This document shows, in pieces, positions 17,199-25,820 of a DNA stretch of 64,000 nucleotides. The stretch comes from Paludibacter sp. (GTDB lineage: Bacteria > Bacteroidota > Bacteroidia > Bacteroidales > Paludibacteraceae). The notes below the pieces were generated by a model. The model did not search any database. It was not told the DNA's origin and saw only the letters and a program-made list of their open reading frames with translations. Both the position numbers and the translations under genes were made by a program. Location of the stretch: NCBI GenBank assembly GCA_019163375.1, contig JAFLKK010000022.1, positions 1 to 64,000 on the forward strand. Direction: 5' to 3'. Numbering within the stretch: position 1 is the first letter of the stretch; each line of letters opens with the position of its first letter.

Positions 17199-17274
17199 TT
17201 CAAAATGCATAATGCATAATGCACAATCAATACATTTCATTATGAATTGTGAATTATGAATTATGAATTAAATT
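17196..17274. repeat. Inverted-repeat spacer between nifE and nifN
   Basis: TTCAAAATGCATAATGCATA on the left can pair with CATTATGAATTGTGAATTAT on the right. It has the same AATTCATAATGCA vocabulary as the nifI2-nifD and nifD-nifK spacers. Confidence 0.65.
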
Positions 17275-17281
17275 AGAAATT

Positions 17282-18589
17282 ATGCAAAGCAATAAAACAT
17301 ATACTTCCACACGCAACTCTTGCAAACTATGTGCTCCGCTTGGTGCGTCACTGGTTTTTAAAGGAATTGAAGGATGCGTTCCGCTTATCCATGGAAGTCA
17401 GGGTTGCGCCACCTATATCAGGCGATATATGATAAGTCATTACAAAGAGCCGGTAGATATTGCTTCGAGCAATTTCAGCGAAGAGTCGACTGTTTTTGGA
17501 GGCAGCAAGAATTTCATTACCGGAATCGAAAATATTATTAAACAGTATAAACCAAAAGTGATTGGTATCGCGTCAACTTGTTTGTCCGAAACTATTGGTG
17601 AAGATATCCCGGGACATATCCGCCATTATAAAGAATCGCACGAAACCGACGGTACGTTGATACCCACTTTTATAAATGCTTCCACACCCAGTTACTGTGG
17701 AAGTCATGCCGATGGATTTCACAACACAGTGCTAGCAACGGTAAAAACACTGGCAAAAAACAATACGGCAACGGATGCTATCACCATTCTGCCAGGCTTG
17801 GTTACTCCGGCCGACATACGCTATTTGAAAGAACTGATGGCTGACTTTGGATTGAAGCTTATTCTTTTCCCTGATTTTAGCGAAACGCTGGACAATGAAT
17901 ACACTTCGGAATATCAGTTGATTCCAACAGGCGGAACACCCATTTCGGAAATTGAACGCATGGGCGATACAAGAGCAGTAATTGAATTTGGGAGCATGTT
18001 CAATAAAGGTACACAACGGATGAAAGATGCCGGTAACACTCAAACAGCCGGCGAATGGTTGGAAACAACGCATTATGTGCCCAACAACCAAATGCCAATG
18101 CCTATCGGTATTGAGGCTTCCGACAGATTAATGGAAACATTGAAAAAACTAAGTGGAAACGAAATTCCCGAAAAGCACCGCAAAGAACGTGGACGATTGG
18201 TTGATTCGTACGTAGATGCTCATAAATATGTATTTGGCAAGAAAGCCCTTATTTATGGAGAAGAAGATTTTGCTAGTGCTTTGGCCGACTGGTTGCGCGA
18301 GATTGGTGTAGAACCACTTTGGATAAAAGGAGCCGATTTTGAAACCCTGAAGGAAAAGGCAGTAGATTTCAAACCCGACTTTGTAATGGGAAACAGCAAA
18401 GGTTATTACATTGCCCGCGAACGAAAAATCCCATTGATACGCATTGGCTTCCCCATTCACGACCGGTTCGGAGCTTCACGGATAAATCAAATAGGGTATC
18501 GCGGGACACAACAATTGTTTGATATGGTGGTGAATGCGTTGATAGAATACAAACAGGAAAATTCGCCAATTGGGTATAAGTATATTTAA
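17282..18589 (+). CDS. nifN: Nitrogenase cofactor scaffold NifN
   Basis: The beta-like partner of NifE, 435 residues and homologous to NifK. Cys-containing motifs are NSCKLCAPLGASLVF near residue 13, GSQGCATYIRRY near 39 and STCLSETIGEDI near 98. SNFSEESTVFGGSKN follows the second. It is separate from nifB, unlike the NifN-B fusion of C. pasteurianum. The gap to nifB is 57 bp, so they are cotranscribed. Confidence 0.97.
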   Translation: MQSNKTYTSTRNSCKLCAPLGASLVFKGIEGCVPLIHGSQGCATYIRRYMISHYKEPVDIASSNFSEESTVFGGSKNFITGIENIIKQYKPKVIGIASTCLSETIGEDIPGHIRHYKESHETDGTLIPTFINASTPSYCGSHADGFHNTVLATVKTLAKNNTATDAITILPGLVTPADIRYLKELMADFGLKLILFPDFSETLDNEYTSEYQLIPTGGTPISEIERMGDTRAVIEFGSMFNKGTQRMKDAGNTQTAGEWLETTHYVPNNQMPMPIGIEASDRLMETLKKLSGNEIPEKHRKERGRLVDSYVDAHKYVFGKKALIYGEEDFASALADWLREIGVEPLWIKGADFETLKEKAVDFKPDFVMGNSKGYYIARERKIPLIRIGFPIHDRFGASRINQIGYRGTQQLFDMVVNALIEYKQENSPIGYKYI

Positions 18590-18646
18590 AGCCCCTAGAG
18601 TAACAAGAAATAAGGTATTAAGGTAAACATATAAATAAGAGACAAG

Positions 18647-19921
18647 ATGGAAACGAACGAAGACAAAAAACTAGCACATCCATGCTTCAATGAAGATGCT
18701 AAACATACAAGTGCAAGAGTGCATTTACCGGTAGCTCCAAAATGTAATATTCAGTGCAATTATTGTAATCGCAAATACGACTGTGTGAATGAAAGTCGCC
18801 CGGGTGTTACTTCGTCCGTTTTAGCTCCGTTTCAAGCAGTGGAATATCTGAAAGATTTGGATAGCCGCATGAACAATCTGGCTGTTATCGGAATTGCCGG
18901 TCCCGGTGATCCGTTTGCCAACGCCGAAGAAACACTGGAAACAATGCGTAGGGTAAACAAAGAATTTCCCAATAAAATTTTCTGTCTTTCGTCCAATGGC
19001 TTGGAATTGGAACAACATATCGATGAGCTTGCAGAGTTGAACGTTACACACGTCACCATCACCATCAATGCTATTGACCCAACTATTACGGCTAAGATTT
19101 ACAAATGGGTTCGCTTCAACAAAAAAGTGTACCGTGGTGTGGAAGGAGCAAAAATTCTGTTGGATCGCCAGTTGGCATGTATCCCAAAACTGAAAGCAGC
19201 CGGTATTACTGTAAAAATAAATTCTATTATCATCCCGGGGATAAACGAAGATCACATCCCCGAAGTGGCAAAGAAATGCGCCGAATTGGGAGCTGATGTT
19301 ATCAATTGTATTCCATTAATTCCAACGGCCGAAACTCCTTTCGAGACAGTAGAGAAACCGGATACAAAAATGATTTTCAGAACGCGAACATTATGCTCTG
19401 AGCATTTAAAAATCATGAGCCACTGCGCTCGCTGTCGTGCCGACGCTGCCGGATTATTGGGACAAGACATGAAAGAGACACACGCATTATTGGCCGAATA
19501 TTCCAGTCGCGCCGAAGAGATGGATACTTCCAACCGTCCTTACGTAGCGGTAGGAACCAACGAAGGATTATTGGTTAACTTACACCTGGGTGAAGCTCGT
19601 GAATTCTACATTTTCGAACACACTAAAAATGGATTCAAAATGGTGGAAGTGCGCAAAAATGCTGAAAAAGGGAAAGGTGACGAACGTTGGTTGAATCTGG
19701 CACGCACACTGAAAGATTGTAGAGCCATCCTGATAAGTGGTGTGGGTGAAAATCCAAAAGCAATGCTTAAAGGTTGTGGGATTCATGTAGTAGAAATGAC
19801 AGGACTCATCGACGAAGGATTGGAAGGTATTTTCAACGGCAAAATAATTCGCTCCATTGCTAAACCCGATGCATTCAAATGCGGAAGCAGTTGCAAAGGT
19901 GAAGCAAAAGGATGTGGATGA
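18647..19921 (+). CDS. nifB: FeMo-co biosynthesis radical SAM protein NifB with C-terminal NifX-like domain
   Basis: NifB fuses two 4Fe-4S clusters and inserts carbide to make the 8Fe-9S-C precursor of FeMo-co. It is 424 residues. The radical-SAM motif CNIQCNYC lies near residue 33, followed by NRKYDCVNESRPGV. IAGPGDPFAN near residue 84 binds SAM. The CARCRADAAGLLGQD motif near 265 ends the SAM domain. From about residue 300 a NifX/NafY-like domain follows, which can bind the product. The C-terminal tail CGSSCKGEAKGCG is Cys-rich. Confidence 0.97.
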   Translation: METNEDKKLAHPCFNEDAKHTSARVHLPVAPKCNIQCNYCNRKYDCVNESRPGVTSSVLAPFQAVEYLKDLDSRMNNLAVIGIAGPGDPFANAEETLETMRRVNKEFPNKIFCLSSNGLELEQHIDELAELNVTHVTITINAIDPTITAKIYKWVRFNKKVYRGVEGAKILLDRQLACIPKLKAAGITVKINSIIIPGINEDHIPEVAKKCAELGADVINCIPLIPTAETPFETVEKPDTKMIFRTRTLCSEHLKIMSHCARCRADAAGLLGQDMKETHALLAEYSSRAEEMDTSNRPYVAVGTNEGLLVNLHLGEAREFYIFEHTKNGFKMVEVRKNAEKGKGDERWLNLARTLKDCRAILISGVGENPKAMLKGCGIHVVEMTGLIDEGLEGIFNGKIIRSIAKPDAFKCGSSCKGEAKGCG

Positions 19922-20036
19922 TCAGTTATCAGTCAACAATTATCAGTTATCAATTAATAATTCATGGTTTACTCGTTTACTTGTCAACTCGTTTTCAAAA
20001 CTTGTAACTCGTAACTTGTAACCCGTAACTAAAAAA
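19922..20036. repeat. Low-complexity spacer between nifB and the ferredoxin gene
   Basis: The spacer is made of TCAGTTATCA and AACTCGTAACTTGTAAC words, partly self-complementary. There is no ORF and no clear promoter. Similar TAACTTGTAACTCGTAACT text occurs before the gene at 21688. Confidence 0.5.
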
Positions 20037-20039
20037 AAT

Positions 20040-20348
20040 ATGAAAAAGCCAGATTATCACATTTTAGTATGCAACTCGTTCAGAATTGCTGGAGACGCGC
20101 AAGGCGTATGTAACAAAAAAGGAGCAACCGATTTGCTTCAGTATCTAACCGAAGAAGCTTCCGATCGTGGATTGGACGTAGCAGTAAGCTGTACAGCTTG
20201 TTTAAACGTTTGCTCACAAGGACCTATAATGGTGGTTCATCCGAACAATCATTGGTACGGTGGCGTAGAATCTGAAGCTATTATCGACGAAATCCTCGAT
20301 GCAATAGAAGAAGGTGAACTTTGCGAAAAATATTCAATCGCAGACTAA
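20040..20348 (+). CDS. Thioredoxin-like [2Fe-2S] ferredoxin
   Basis: A 102-residue ferredoxin of the C. pasteurianum/Shethna I type, often encoded with nif genes. The likely ligands are Cys11, Cys24, Cys54 and Cys58 (HILVCNS, GVCNKKG, CTACLNVCSQGP), with an extra Cys51. MVVHPNNHWYGGV matches the family after the last ligand. It may donate electrons during nitrogenase catalysis or cofactor synthesis; the in vivo partner is not shown by the sequence. Confidence 0.92.
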   Translation: MKKPDYHILVCNSFRIAGDAQGVCNKKGATDLLQYLTEEASDRGLDVAVSCTACLNVCSQGPIMVVHPNNHWYGGVESEAIIDEILDAIEEGELCEKYSIAD

Positions 20349-20359
20349 AGACATTTACC

Positions 20360-20414
20360 ATTTATCCATTTACGATTGACCATTATTTTATTGGGGAACA
20401 GTAAATGGATAAAT
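20360..20414. repeat. Inverted repeat between the ferredoxin gene and nifV
   Basis: ATTTATCCATTTAC (20360-20373) pairs perfectly with 20401-20414 over 14 bp with a 27-base loop. There is no T-run, so it is a non-terminating hairpin within the operon. Confidence 0.7.
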
Positions 20415-20467
20415 ATCAAAATCATGCAGGCATTTCCTGAATAGTAAATTGTAACTGAAAAAAGCAA

Positions 20468-21610
20468 ATGGCACCATACTTTATCGATACCACTCTACGC
20501 GACGGCGAGCAAGCGCCTGGGGTTGTTTTCTCGCTGCCTGAGAAAATAAGAATAGCTGCTTTGCTCGACGCTGCCGGGGTTCCCGAAATTGAAATCGGGA
20601 CACCCGCCATGGGTGATACAGAAGTTCATGACATTCGCACCATCATAGACATGGGCTTTGGATTCAAAACCTTGTCTTGGTGTCGGGCCACAAAGCAGGA
20701 TATTCGTTGCGCTAAGTTAGCCGGAACAAATGGTGTGCATATTTCATTTCCGGTTTCTACTATTTTGATGAAAGCCATGGGAAAAAATACAGCATGGGCA
20801 TTGCGTCAAATGAAAGAGCTGATTGAATTTTCGTTGCCCATGTTCGATTATGTGACTATTGGGGCTCAAGATGCTTCACGTGCCGAAATGGAGTTTCTGA
20901 AAGAATTTATTTGCACAGCCAGTGCCTTTGGAGCCTCACGGGTTCGATTGGCCGACACGGTGGGCATACTAAATCCTATCAGCACATTCGAATTGGTTGG
21001 ATCTATCCGGAGAGTTGAAAAAGATCTTTCGCTTGAAATACATGCACACAACGACCTCGGCATGGCTACTGCCAATACACTTGCTGCATTTATGGCGGGT
21101 GCCGATTGTTTAAGCACAACTATTAACGGGCTTGGCGAACGTGCCGGCAACGCACCCATGGAGGAAGTTGCAATGGCATTGGAACTTAGTACAGGGATTA
21201 AAAGTAGCTTACGAACCGAAGGATTTTCAGAACTTAGCGACTATGTCTCGTATGTTTCCAACCGTGTACTTAGTGACAGCAAACCGGTAACAGGCAGATT
21301 GGCTCTGAGCCACGAAAGTGGCATTCACACACGCTGCCTGATTAAAGACCGAAATACCTATCAACTTATTTCGGCTGAAAGTATTGGACGAAAAGAAGAA
21401 AAATTTCTTATTGGTAAACACAGTGGTAAATCTACCATTCTACATTATTTGACCGAGGCAAATCTTCCAATTTCGGACGAAGCCTGCATTTTATTGCTCA
21501 ACAAAGTAAAGGAATGTGCCGAAGCACTGAAACGTGCCATCACAAAAGAAGAACTGCTGGATCTCTACACGGCACTTTGTTTAGGCAAAAATCAATTCCA
21601 ATTTATTTAA
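20468..21610 (+). CDS. nifV: Homocitrate synthase
   Basis: Condenses acetyl-CoA and 2-oxoglutarate to homocitrate, the organic ligand of FeMo-co. It is 380 residues, the usual NifV length. The HMGL-like TIM barrel begins IDTTLRDGEQAPGVVF (residues 5-20), with EIHAHNDLGMATANTL near 193 providing metal-binding His and NGLGERAGNAPMEE near 218. SHESGIHTRCL lies in the C-terminal part. Isopropylmalate synthase is the alternative, but length and nif context favour NifV. Confidence 0.95.
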   Translation: MAPYFIDTTLRDGEQAPGVVFSLPEKIRIAALLDAAGVPEIEIGTPAMGDTEVHDIRTIIDMGFGFKTLSWCRATKQDIRCAKLAGTNGVHISFPVSTILMKAMGKNTAWALRQMKELIEFSLPMFDYVTIGAQDASRAEMEFLKEFICTASAFGASRVRLADTVGILNPISTFELVGSIRRVEKDLSLEIHAHNDLGMATANTLAAFMAGADCLSTTINGLGERAGNAPMEEVAMALELSTGIKSSLRTEGFSELSDYVSYVSNRVLSDSKPVTGRLALSHESGIHTRCLIKDRNTYQLISAESIGRKEEKFLIGKHSGKSTILHYLTEANLPISDEACILLLNKVKECAEALKRAITKEELLDLYTALCLGKNQFQFI

Positions 21611-21687
21611 AAGTCACAGAAGGAGCGTCTGATTATTTCAGTTAGACACTCCACGTAACTTGTAACTCGTAACTAAAAAATAACATT

Positions 21688-22140
21688 ATGGCAACAGAAA
21701 CATTTATCCCCGACGAAGACATGCGCAAACAAGCTTTAAGTTGCTTGCATTATGCCAATGGATTTTATTCAACCCTACGCAGTAGTTTGGATAATAAAAA
21801 CTCACGCTTCGACAACGATTTACGATATAATTTTGCCGTAATCTGTATCGAAAAATACTTCGTGGCACTACTAGCCCGCTACGATTGGAACGCATCGCAC
21901 CACATGCCTATAGCATTGTTTAAAGAGGCGTTGACCTTTGACCCTGAGTTGACCGACTCGATGAAACAAACGGCTATTCTTGCCGGAAAATTTGAAGCCA
22001 TCTGTTCACTCGAAGGTTTTGGATACCGAACGCCATCAACCGAAGACCTGGAGGCAATGGCCACCGGAATTGCGGAAATAAAAACGTGGGTAGAGAAACG
22101 AATTGCGGAAATTTCTGTGCTGAACGAAAATCTGAATTAG
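21688..22140 (+). CDS. HEPN-like small protein at the end of the nif operon
   Basis: A 150-residue, mostly helical soluble protein. Helices around YANGFYSTLRSSLD and LRYNFAVICIEKYFVALLAR are followed by RYDWNASHH, an R-x6-H arrangement like that of HEPN domains. There is no signal peptide or metal motif. It lies 77 bp behind nifV and directly before a terminator, so it seems the last gene of the nifENB-fd-nifV unit. HEPN proteins can be RNases or nucleotide-binding partners. A nif role is inferred from position, and I know no named nif gene of this kind. Confidence 0.75.
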   Translation: MATETFIPDEDMRKQALSCLHYANGFYSTLRSSLDNKNSRFDNDLRYNFAVICIEKYFVALLARYDWNASHHMPIALFKEALTFDPELTDSMKQTAILAGKFEAICSLEGFGYRTPSTEDLEAMATGIAEIKTWVEKRIAEISVLNENLN

Positions 22141-22144
22141 TGTG

Positions 22145-22180
22145 TAACGGTTTCATCTTGATGAGGCCGTTATTTTTTTT
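22145..22180 (+). terminator. Terminator of the nifE-to-HEPN operon
   Basis: TAACGGTTTCATC pairs with GATGAGGCCGTTA (two G-U pairs) around a TT turn, followed by eight T. It starts 5 bp after the stop codon. Confidence 0.92.
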
Positions 22181-22215
22181 ATATAAACCAAATAACAAAA
22201 TACGATTCCACGATT

Positions 22216-22677
22216 ATGGAAAAAACGCTTATCATTATCAAGCCAAGTGCTATCAGAAGAGATTTAATTGGAGAGCTTATTCACCGTTTTGAACGGAAAG
22301 GGCTTCAACTGTGCGGTATAAAAATGATGCAACTTGATGATAAAATCCTGGACGAACATTATTCGCACCTTGCAGATAGACCTTATTTTCAACGAATAAA
22401 GAACTCAATGATGAAAACACCGGTTATTATCTGTGTTTGGAAAGGCATTGATAGTGTACATATTGCACGCGTAATGGCAGGGCCTACCAACGGTAGAGAA
22501 GCCCCGCAAGGTACTATTCGGGGCGATTACAGTGTGAGTATGCAAGAAAATATCATTCATACATCGGATACTATTGAGAATGCAATGATAGAAATTGCAC
22601 GGTTCTTTCAACCGGAAGAGATTTTTGAATTTGCCCAACTAAGTTCAAGCGTGCTGTACGCTTGCGACGAATGCTAA
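22216..22677 (+). CDS. ndk: Nucleoside-diphosphate kinase
   Basis: Transfers gamma-phosphate between nucleoside triphosphates and diphosphates through a phosphohistidine. It is 153 residues. TLIIIKPSAIRRDLIGELI opens the fold; GPTNGREAPQGTIRGDY and the active-site His in ENIIHTSDT (usually HGSD, here HTSD) are near the end. It is an independent housekeeping gene between the nif terminator and its own hairpin terminator at 22750. Confidence 0.96.
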   Translation: MEKTLIIIKPSAIRRDLIGELIHRFERKGLQLCGIKMMQLDDKILDEHYSHLADRPYFQRIKNSMMKTPVIICVWKGIDSVHIARVMAGPTNGREAPQGTIRGDYSVSMQENIIHTSDTIENAMIEIARFFQPEEIFEFAQLSSSVLYACDEC

Positions 22678-22749
22678 AAAGAAAAGAGTAAGTAAATTAT
22701 TTTATATGTTGCATCTAATGCTTTGAAAAACCACACCTTTTGAAAACGG

Positions 22750-22786
22750 AAAACCCCCAACATAAAAAATATGTTGGGGGTTTTTA
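22750..22786. terminator. Bidirectional terminator between ndk and the nif11 gene
   Basis: AACCCCCAACAT pairs with ATGTTGGGGGTT around AAAAAAT. TTTTT follows on the plus strand and an A-rich flank on the other side serves the minus strand. Confidence 0.9.
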
Positions 22787-22814
22787 TTTGGCCTAAAGCA
22801 ATATCAAAAGTAAG

Positions 22815-23054
22815 TTACCTAAACAACGAAAACCATGCCTTCAATTCGTGTACACGTCCGGCTTGATCGTAAGTCTGACATTGTAATTCCAACACATTAA
22901 ACGCATCGGCAATTTCGACAGGCGTAAACTTCAGCTCTTTTTCGGCCAAAGCGCTCAGTAACTCATCAAGTGATTTGCTGGCGTAGCACGATTTTCGGAA
23001 ATCATTGTCCGTATCCACTTTCGAGATAAAATCTATAGCATTTTGTAAGCTCAT
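22815..23054 (-). CDS. Nif11-domain protein
   Basis: A 79-residue protein that fits the Nif11 family (nitrogen-fixation protein of unknown function): MSLQNAIDFISKVDTDNDFR, then LDELLSALAEKELKFTPVEI. Nif11 domains also serve as leader peptides of some ribosomal peptides, but there is no GG or GA cleavage site and no core-like tail, and no modification enzyme is nearby. It starts 5 bp after the NifX-like gene, so the two are translated together. Confidence 0.8.
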   Translation of the reverse strand: MSLQNAIDFISKVDTDNDFRKSCYASKSLDELLSALAEKELKFTPVEIADAFNVLELQCQTYDQAGRVHELKAWFSLFR

Positions 23055-23059
23055 ACTTT

Positions 23060-23467
23060 TTAATTTGGAGTCGTTTCACAGTCTGTTTTACAATCATCAC
23101 ATTCCCCACCGCAAATAGTTGCAAACTGCATGGCAGCTTCCATATCAAAATGCGCTAACTCATTCAAATTGTAGAGTTGGATATTATCTTCCAATCGGTT
23201 ACCATCAGCTTTAAATACTTCGAAGCCTTTATTTACCAATACTTTAAGCGCCATCGGCTGCAATTGCCGGGTGATTATGGTCGAAACGCATTCTTTCTCG
23301 AGAGCAGGAAGCAACTCACCCATATTTGGAGCAAGATCCATGGTTTTCATCCATCGACCTTCATTTTTTATCGTATCGTAGATACATAAACTTCCCAAAA
23401 CGCTCAAACTGGCGGCAATGCTCGTTTTTTGAATGTCCGTATTTATAACTGGTATGGCTATTTTCAT
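23060..23467 (-). CDS. NifX/NifB-C-terminal-like FeMo-co binding family protein
   Basis: A 135-residue member of the dinitrogenase FeMo-cofactor family (NifX, NafY core, VnfX). MKIAIPVINTDIQKTSIAA begins the ribonuclease-H-like fold. The C-terminal tail CGGECDDCKTDC has four Cys and could hold a metal or cluster. It probably carries cofactor intermediates. It sits between a GNAT gene and the Nif11 gene in the nifA transcript direction. Stand-alone family members also occur outside nif loci, but here the context is nif. Confidence 0.85.
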   Translation of the reverse strand: MKIAIPVINTDIQKTSIAASLSVLGSLCIYDTIKNEGRWMKTMDLAPNMGELLPALEKECVSTIITRQLQPMALKVLVNKGFEVFKADGNRLEDNIQLYNLNELAHFDMEAAMQFATICGGECDDCKTDCETTPN

Positions 23468-23532
23468 TTTTTAGAGTATTTATATCAAAAGTCAAGTTAG
23501 ATAAGTCGAGACCAATGATCATTCATCTATGA

Positions 23533-24000
23533 TTATAATTTCTTTGTCCAAAAAAGCATATTGGGCGTACATTCCTCAAAACCAAGACTTCTGTAAAGCC
23601 CCTGAGCAATGTGATTATCTTCGCGCACTTCCAGGGTCATTTTACAATATCCCCTACTTTGAGAGATGGAAATAAGTTCCTGCATCATACTATTTGCCAA
23701 TCCTTTACCTCTGAACTCCGGTTTTACAAAAAAATCATGAACATAAAGATAAGACTTTACATTGAAAGTCGAAAAATTTATAAAACAGGTACTTAAACCA
23801 GCAATTTCACCATCCGTCAATGCAAAAAGCACAAGTGAATTGGGGTGACTGGCAAGTCCATCAACCAATCGCAACTGTTGTAACTTGGTCAATGGCATAG
23901 TATCTCCCATTGGATCAGCCATGTACTCATTTGTCAAATCGGCCAATGCTGCCAAATGTTCCGGATTCTCAAAATCACAAAATTCAAAAGTCGGATTCAT
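23533..24000 (-). CDS. GNAT-family N-acetyltransferase
   Basis: A 155-residue acetyltransferase. The acetyl-CoA binding loop is KPEFRGKGLANSMMQELI (R/Q-x-x-G-x-G/A pattern) near residues 92-109, followed by CKMTLEVREDNHIAQGLYRSLGF. The substrate is unknown. It lies 57 bp after nifA and 65 bp before the NifX-like gene, so it is probably cotranscribed with them. A link to nitrogen fixation is inferred only from that position. Confidence 0.85.
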   Translation of the reverse strand: MNPTFEFCDFENPEHLAALADLTNEYMADPMGDTMPLTKLQQLRLVDGLASHPNSLVLFALTDGEIAGLSTCFINFSTFNVKSYLYVHDFFVKPEFRGKGLANSMMQELISISQSRGYCKMTLEVREDNHIAQGLYRSLGFEECTPNMLFWTKKL

Positions 24001-24057
24001 GTTCGTGTTGGTTTCTTACTCGGTGTTTATAATTGAGACTCAATACACTGGTTATAT

Positions 24058-25608
24058 TTAAACTTTAAACCGCTTAGCATCAATATCATACTTACGAATA
24101 CGAATACCCATCATTCGTTCAGTAATGCCCAGTTGATCAGCTGCTTTAGCACTATTTCCCTTGGTGGCAATGAGCGCATCCATAATAATTTGTTTCTCCA
24201 TTTTATCCAGTATAAAATCCAACGATCCTGACTGCATAGTTTCGGATGTAGCCGCAGTTTGTAGTGAGGCCGGCAAATTATAAGTTCTAATCACCTGGTC
24301 GGTACTCAAAATACACGCCCGCTCAATACAATTTTCTAATTCACGAATATTGCCCGGCCAATGGTAAACCATCAAAGTATCAATTGCCGAAGCCGTTATT
24401 CTCTTAATATCTTTACCATGACGTTTATTGAACTTATCGATAAAAAAGTCGGCCAATACCGGAATATCATTTATTCGCTCACGCAATGCCGGAATGTAAA
24501 CCGGAAAAACATTGATACGATAATATAAATCCTCACGAAATTGATCCTTTACAATCAAATCTTCCAAGTTTCTGTTGGTGGCGCATAAAATACGTACATC
24601 CACTTTTATGGGCTTAGTGCCCCCTACCCTTTCTATTTCACGCTCTTGCAACACGCGCAACAGTTTTACTTGTGTAGATGCAGGAATATCGCCAAACTCA
24701 TCCAAAAATATCGTTCCACCATTGGCAGCTTCAAATCGCCCTATGCGTTGCATGCTCGCTCCTGTAAATGATCCTTTTTCATGTCCAAATAGCTCACTTT
24801 CAATCAAACTTTCTGGCAACGCAGCACAGTTTACTTTTATAAACGGTTTATTTTTTCGCAAACTATTGTAATGAATGGCATCAGCCACCAACTCCTTTCC
24901 GACCCCACTCTCACCACGAATCAACACGGTGGCATCAGTAGTAGCTACACTTTCGATAAGCGAGAAAACCTCGTTCATCTTACTCGAGTTTCCCTTAATC
25001 TTATCCGGTAAAATTCGGTTCCGAAGCGCGCCTCTTAAATCTCTGTTCTCGTTTTGCAATTGCTCTAATTCCTCTGCATATTCTTGTCTGCGACGCATAG
25101 TTCTACCTACCATCGAGCCCACAATTTTGAGCAAACGCACGTCGTACTGGAACGACACTTCTCCTTTGTACACCTTATGAAAACTTAAGGTGCCAATAAT
25201 CTGATCTTTGTAACGAATGGGCGTACAAATAAACGATACATCTTTTCCATCAATGGCTGTGGGCGCATGCGTGAGATTCAGAAACTCACGCGACTGGCCA
25301 ATCTTTGAAATTTGAATTGTTTCACCGGATTGTATCACATTCCCAATGATGCCTTGTCCAACGTGATAGACCGCCTGTTTCTTTTCCCTTTCCGTAATTC
25401 CAAAAGTACCTTCAATCACAATGTTTGAATTTTCGCGATTCAAAATCGTCAAGATAATTCTTTCGGCACTCAAATGATTGGCCAAAAGACCCATTACATC
25501 ATCTAAATTAATGTCTTTATTACTCAACAACGAACTTAACTCGAGTAAAAACTCAAGTTCTTTAGCCCCGTAACAATCTGGTTTATTATATTTACAAATC
25601 GATTCCAT
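24058..25608 (-). CDS. nifA: NifA, sigma-54-dependent activator of nif genes
   Basis: An enhancer-binding activator of 516 residues. A GAF sensor domain covers about 25-165. An AAA+ sigma-54-contact domain covers about 205-435, with Walker A GESGVGKE near 232 and GSFTGA (a variant of GAFTGA) near 280. A C-terminal Fis-type helix-turn-helix lies near 480-512 ([20 protein letters not shown]). There is no Cys-rich linker of the oxygen-sensing NifA class. It probably binds the CCTAC-N6-GTAGG sites upstream of nifH, nifE and the modE-like gene. Its own promoter is the housekeeping type. Confidence 0.93.
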   Translation of the reverse strand: MESICKYNKPDCYGAKELEFLLELSSLLSNKDINLDDVMGLLANHLSAERIILTILNRENSNIVIEGTFGITEREKKQAVYHVGQGIIGNVIQSGETIQISKIGQSREFLNLTHAPTAIDGKDVSFICTPIRYKDQIIGTLSFHKVYKGEVSFQYDVRLLKIVGSMVGRTMRRRQEYAEELEQLQNENRDLRGALRNRILPDKIKGNSSKMNEVFSLIESVATTDATVLIRGESGVGKELVADAIHYNSLRKNKPFIKVNCAALPESLIESELFGHEKGSFTGASMQRIGRFEAANGGTIFLDEFGDIPASTQVKLLRVLQEREIERVGGTKPIKVDVRILCATNRNLEDLIVKDQFREDLYYRINVFPVYIPALRERINDIPVLADFFIDKFNKRHGKDIKRITASAIDTLMVYHWPGNIRELENCIERACILSTDQVIRTYNLPASLQTAATSETMQSGSLDFILDKMEKQIIMDALIATKGNSAKAADQLGITERMMGIRIRKYDIDAKRFKV

Positions 25609-25666
25609 AAACCTTATTTTTTATTCCCAATAACACATTATATGTTTTTAAACATACATTCGTCTA

Positions 25667-25674
25667 CAAAAGTA
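25667..25674 (-). promoter_or_regulatory. -7 box of the nifA promoter
   Basis: TACTTTTG on the minus strand, about 60 bp before the nifA start, matches TAnnTTTG. The -33 box is poor (TCTG-like near 25696). No sigma-54-like element is seen, so nifA would be transcribed by the housekeeping sigma factor. Confidence 0.5.
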
Positions 25675-25761
25675 CATATTTTTCAATCATTATGACAGAA
25701 AACTTGGTATTTTCTTTTCAATAAAATGCTAATTTATTCAGATTGATATTAATATGACAAC

Positions 25762-25796
25762 AAAAAAGTCATTTTTGAATGAAAAATGACTTTTTT
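25762..25796 (-). terminator. Terminator of the lipocalin gene
   Basis: AAAAAAGTCATTTTT and AAAAATGACTTTTTT form a perfect 15-bp stem with loop GAATG and its own T/A tracts. It lies 25 bp downstream of the lipocalin stop on the minus strand. Confidence 0.85.
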
Positions 25797-25820
25797 GGGG
25801 TAAAAATTTACAGTCTGTTA

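Noticed and set aside
22815-23054. Nif11 gene as a lanthipeptide-type precursor
   Set aside because: There is no GG/GA cleavage site, no Cys/Ser/Thr-rich core after a leader and no modification enzyme nearby.
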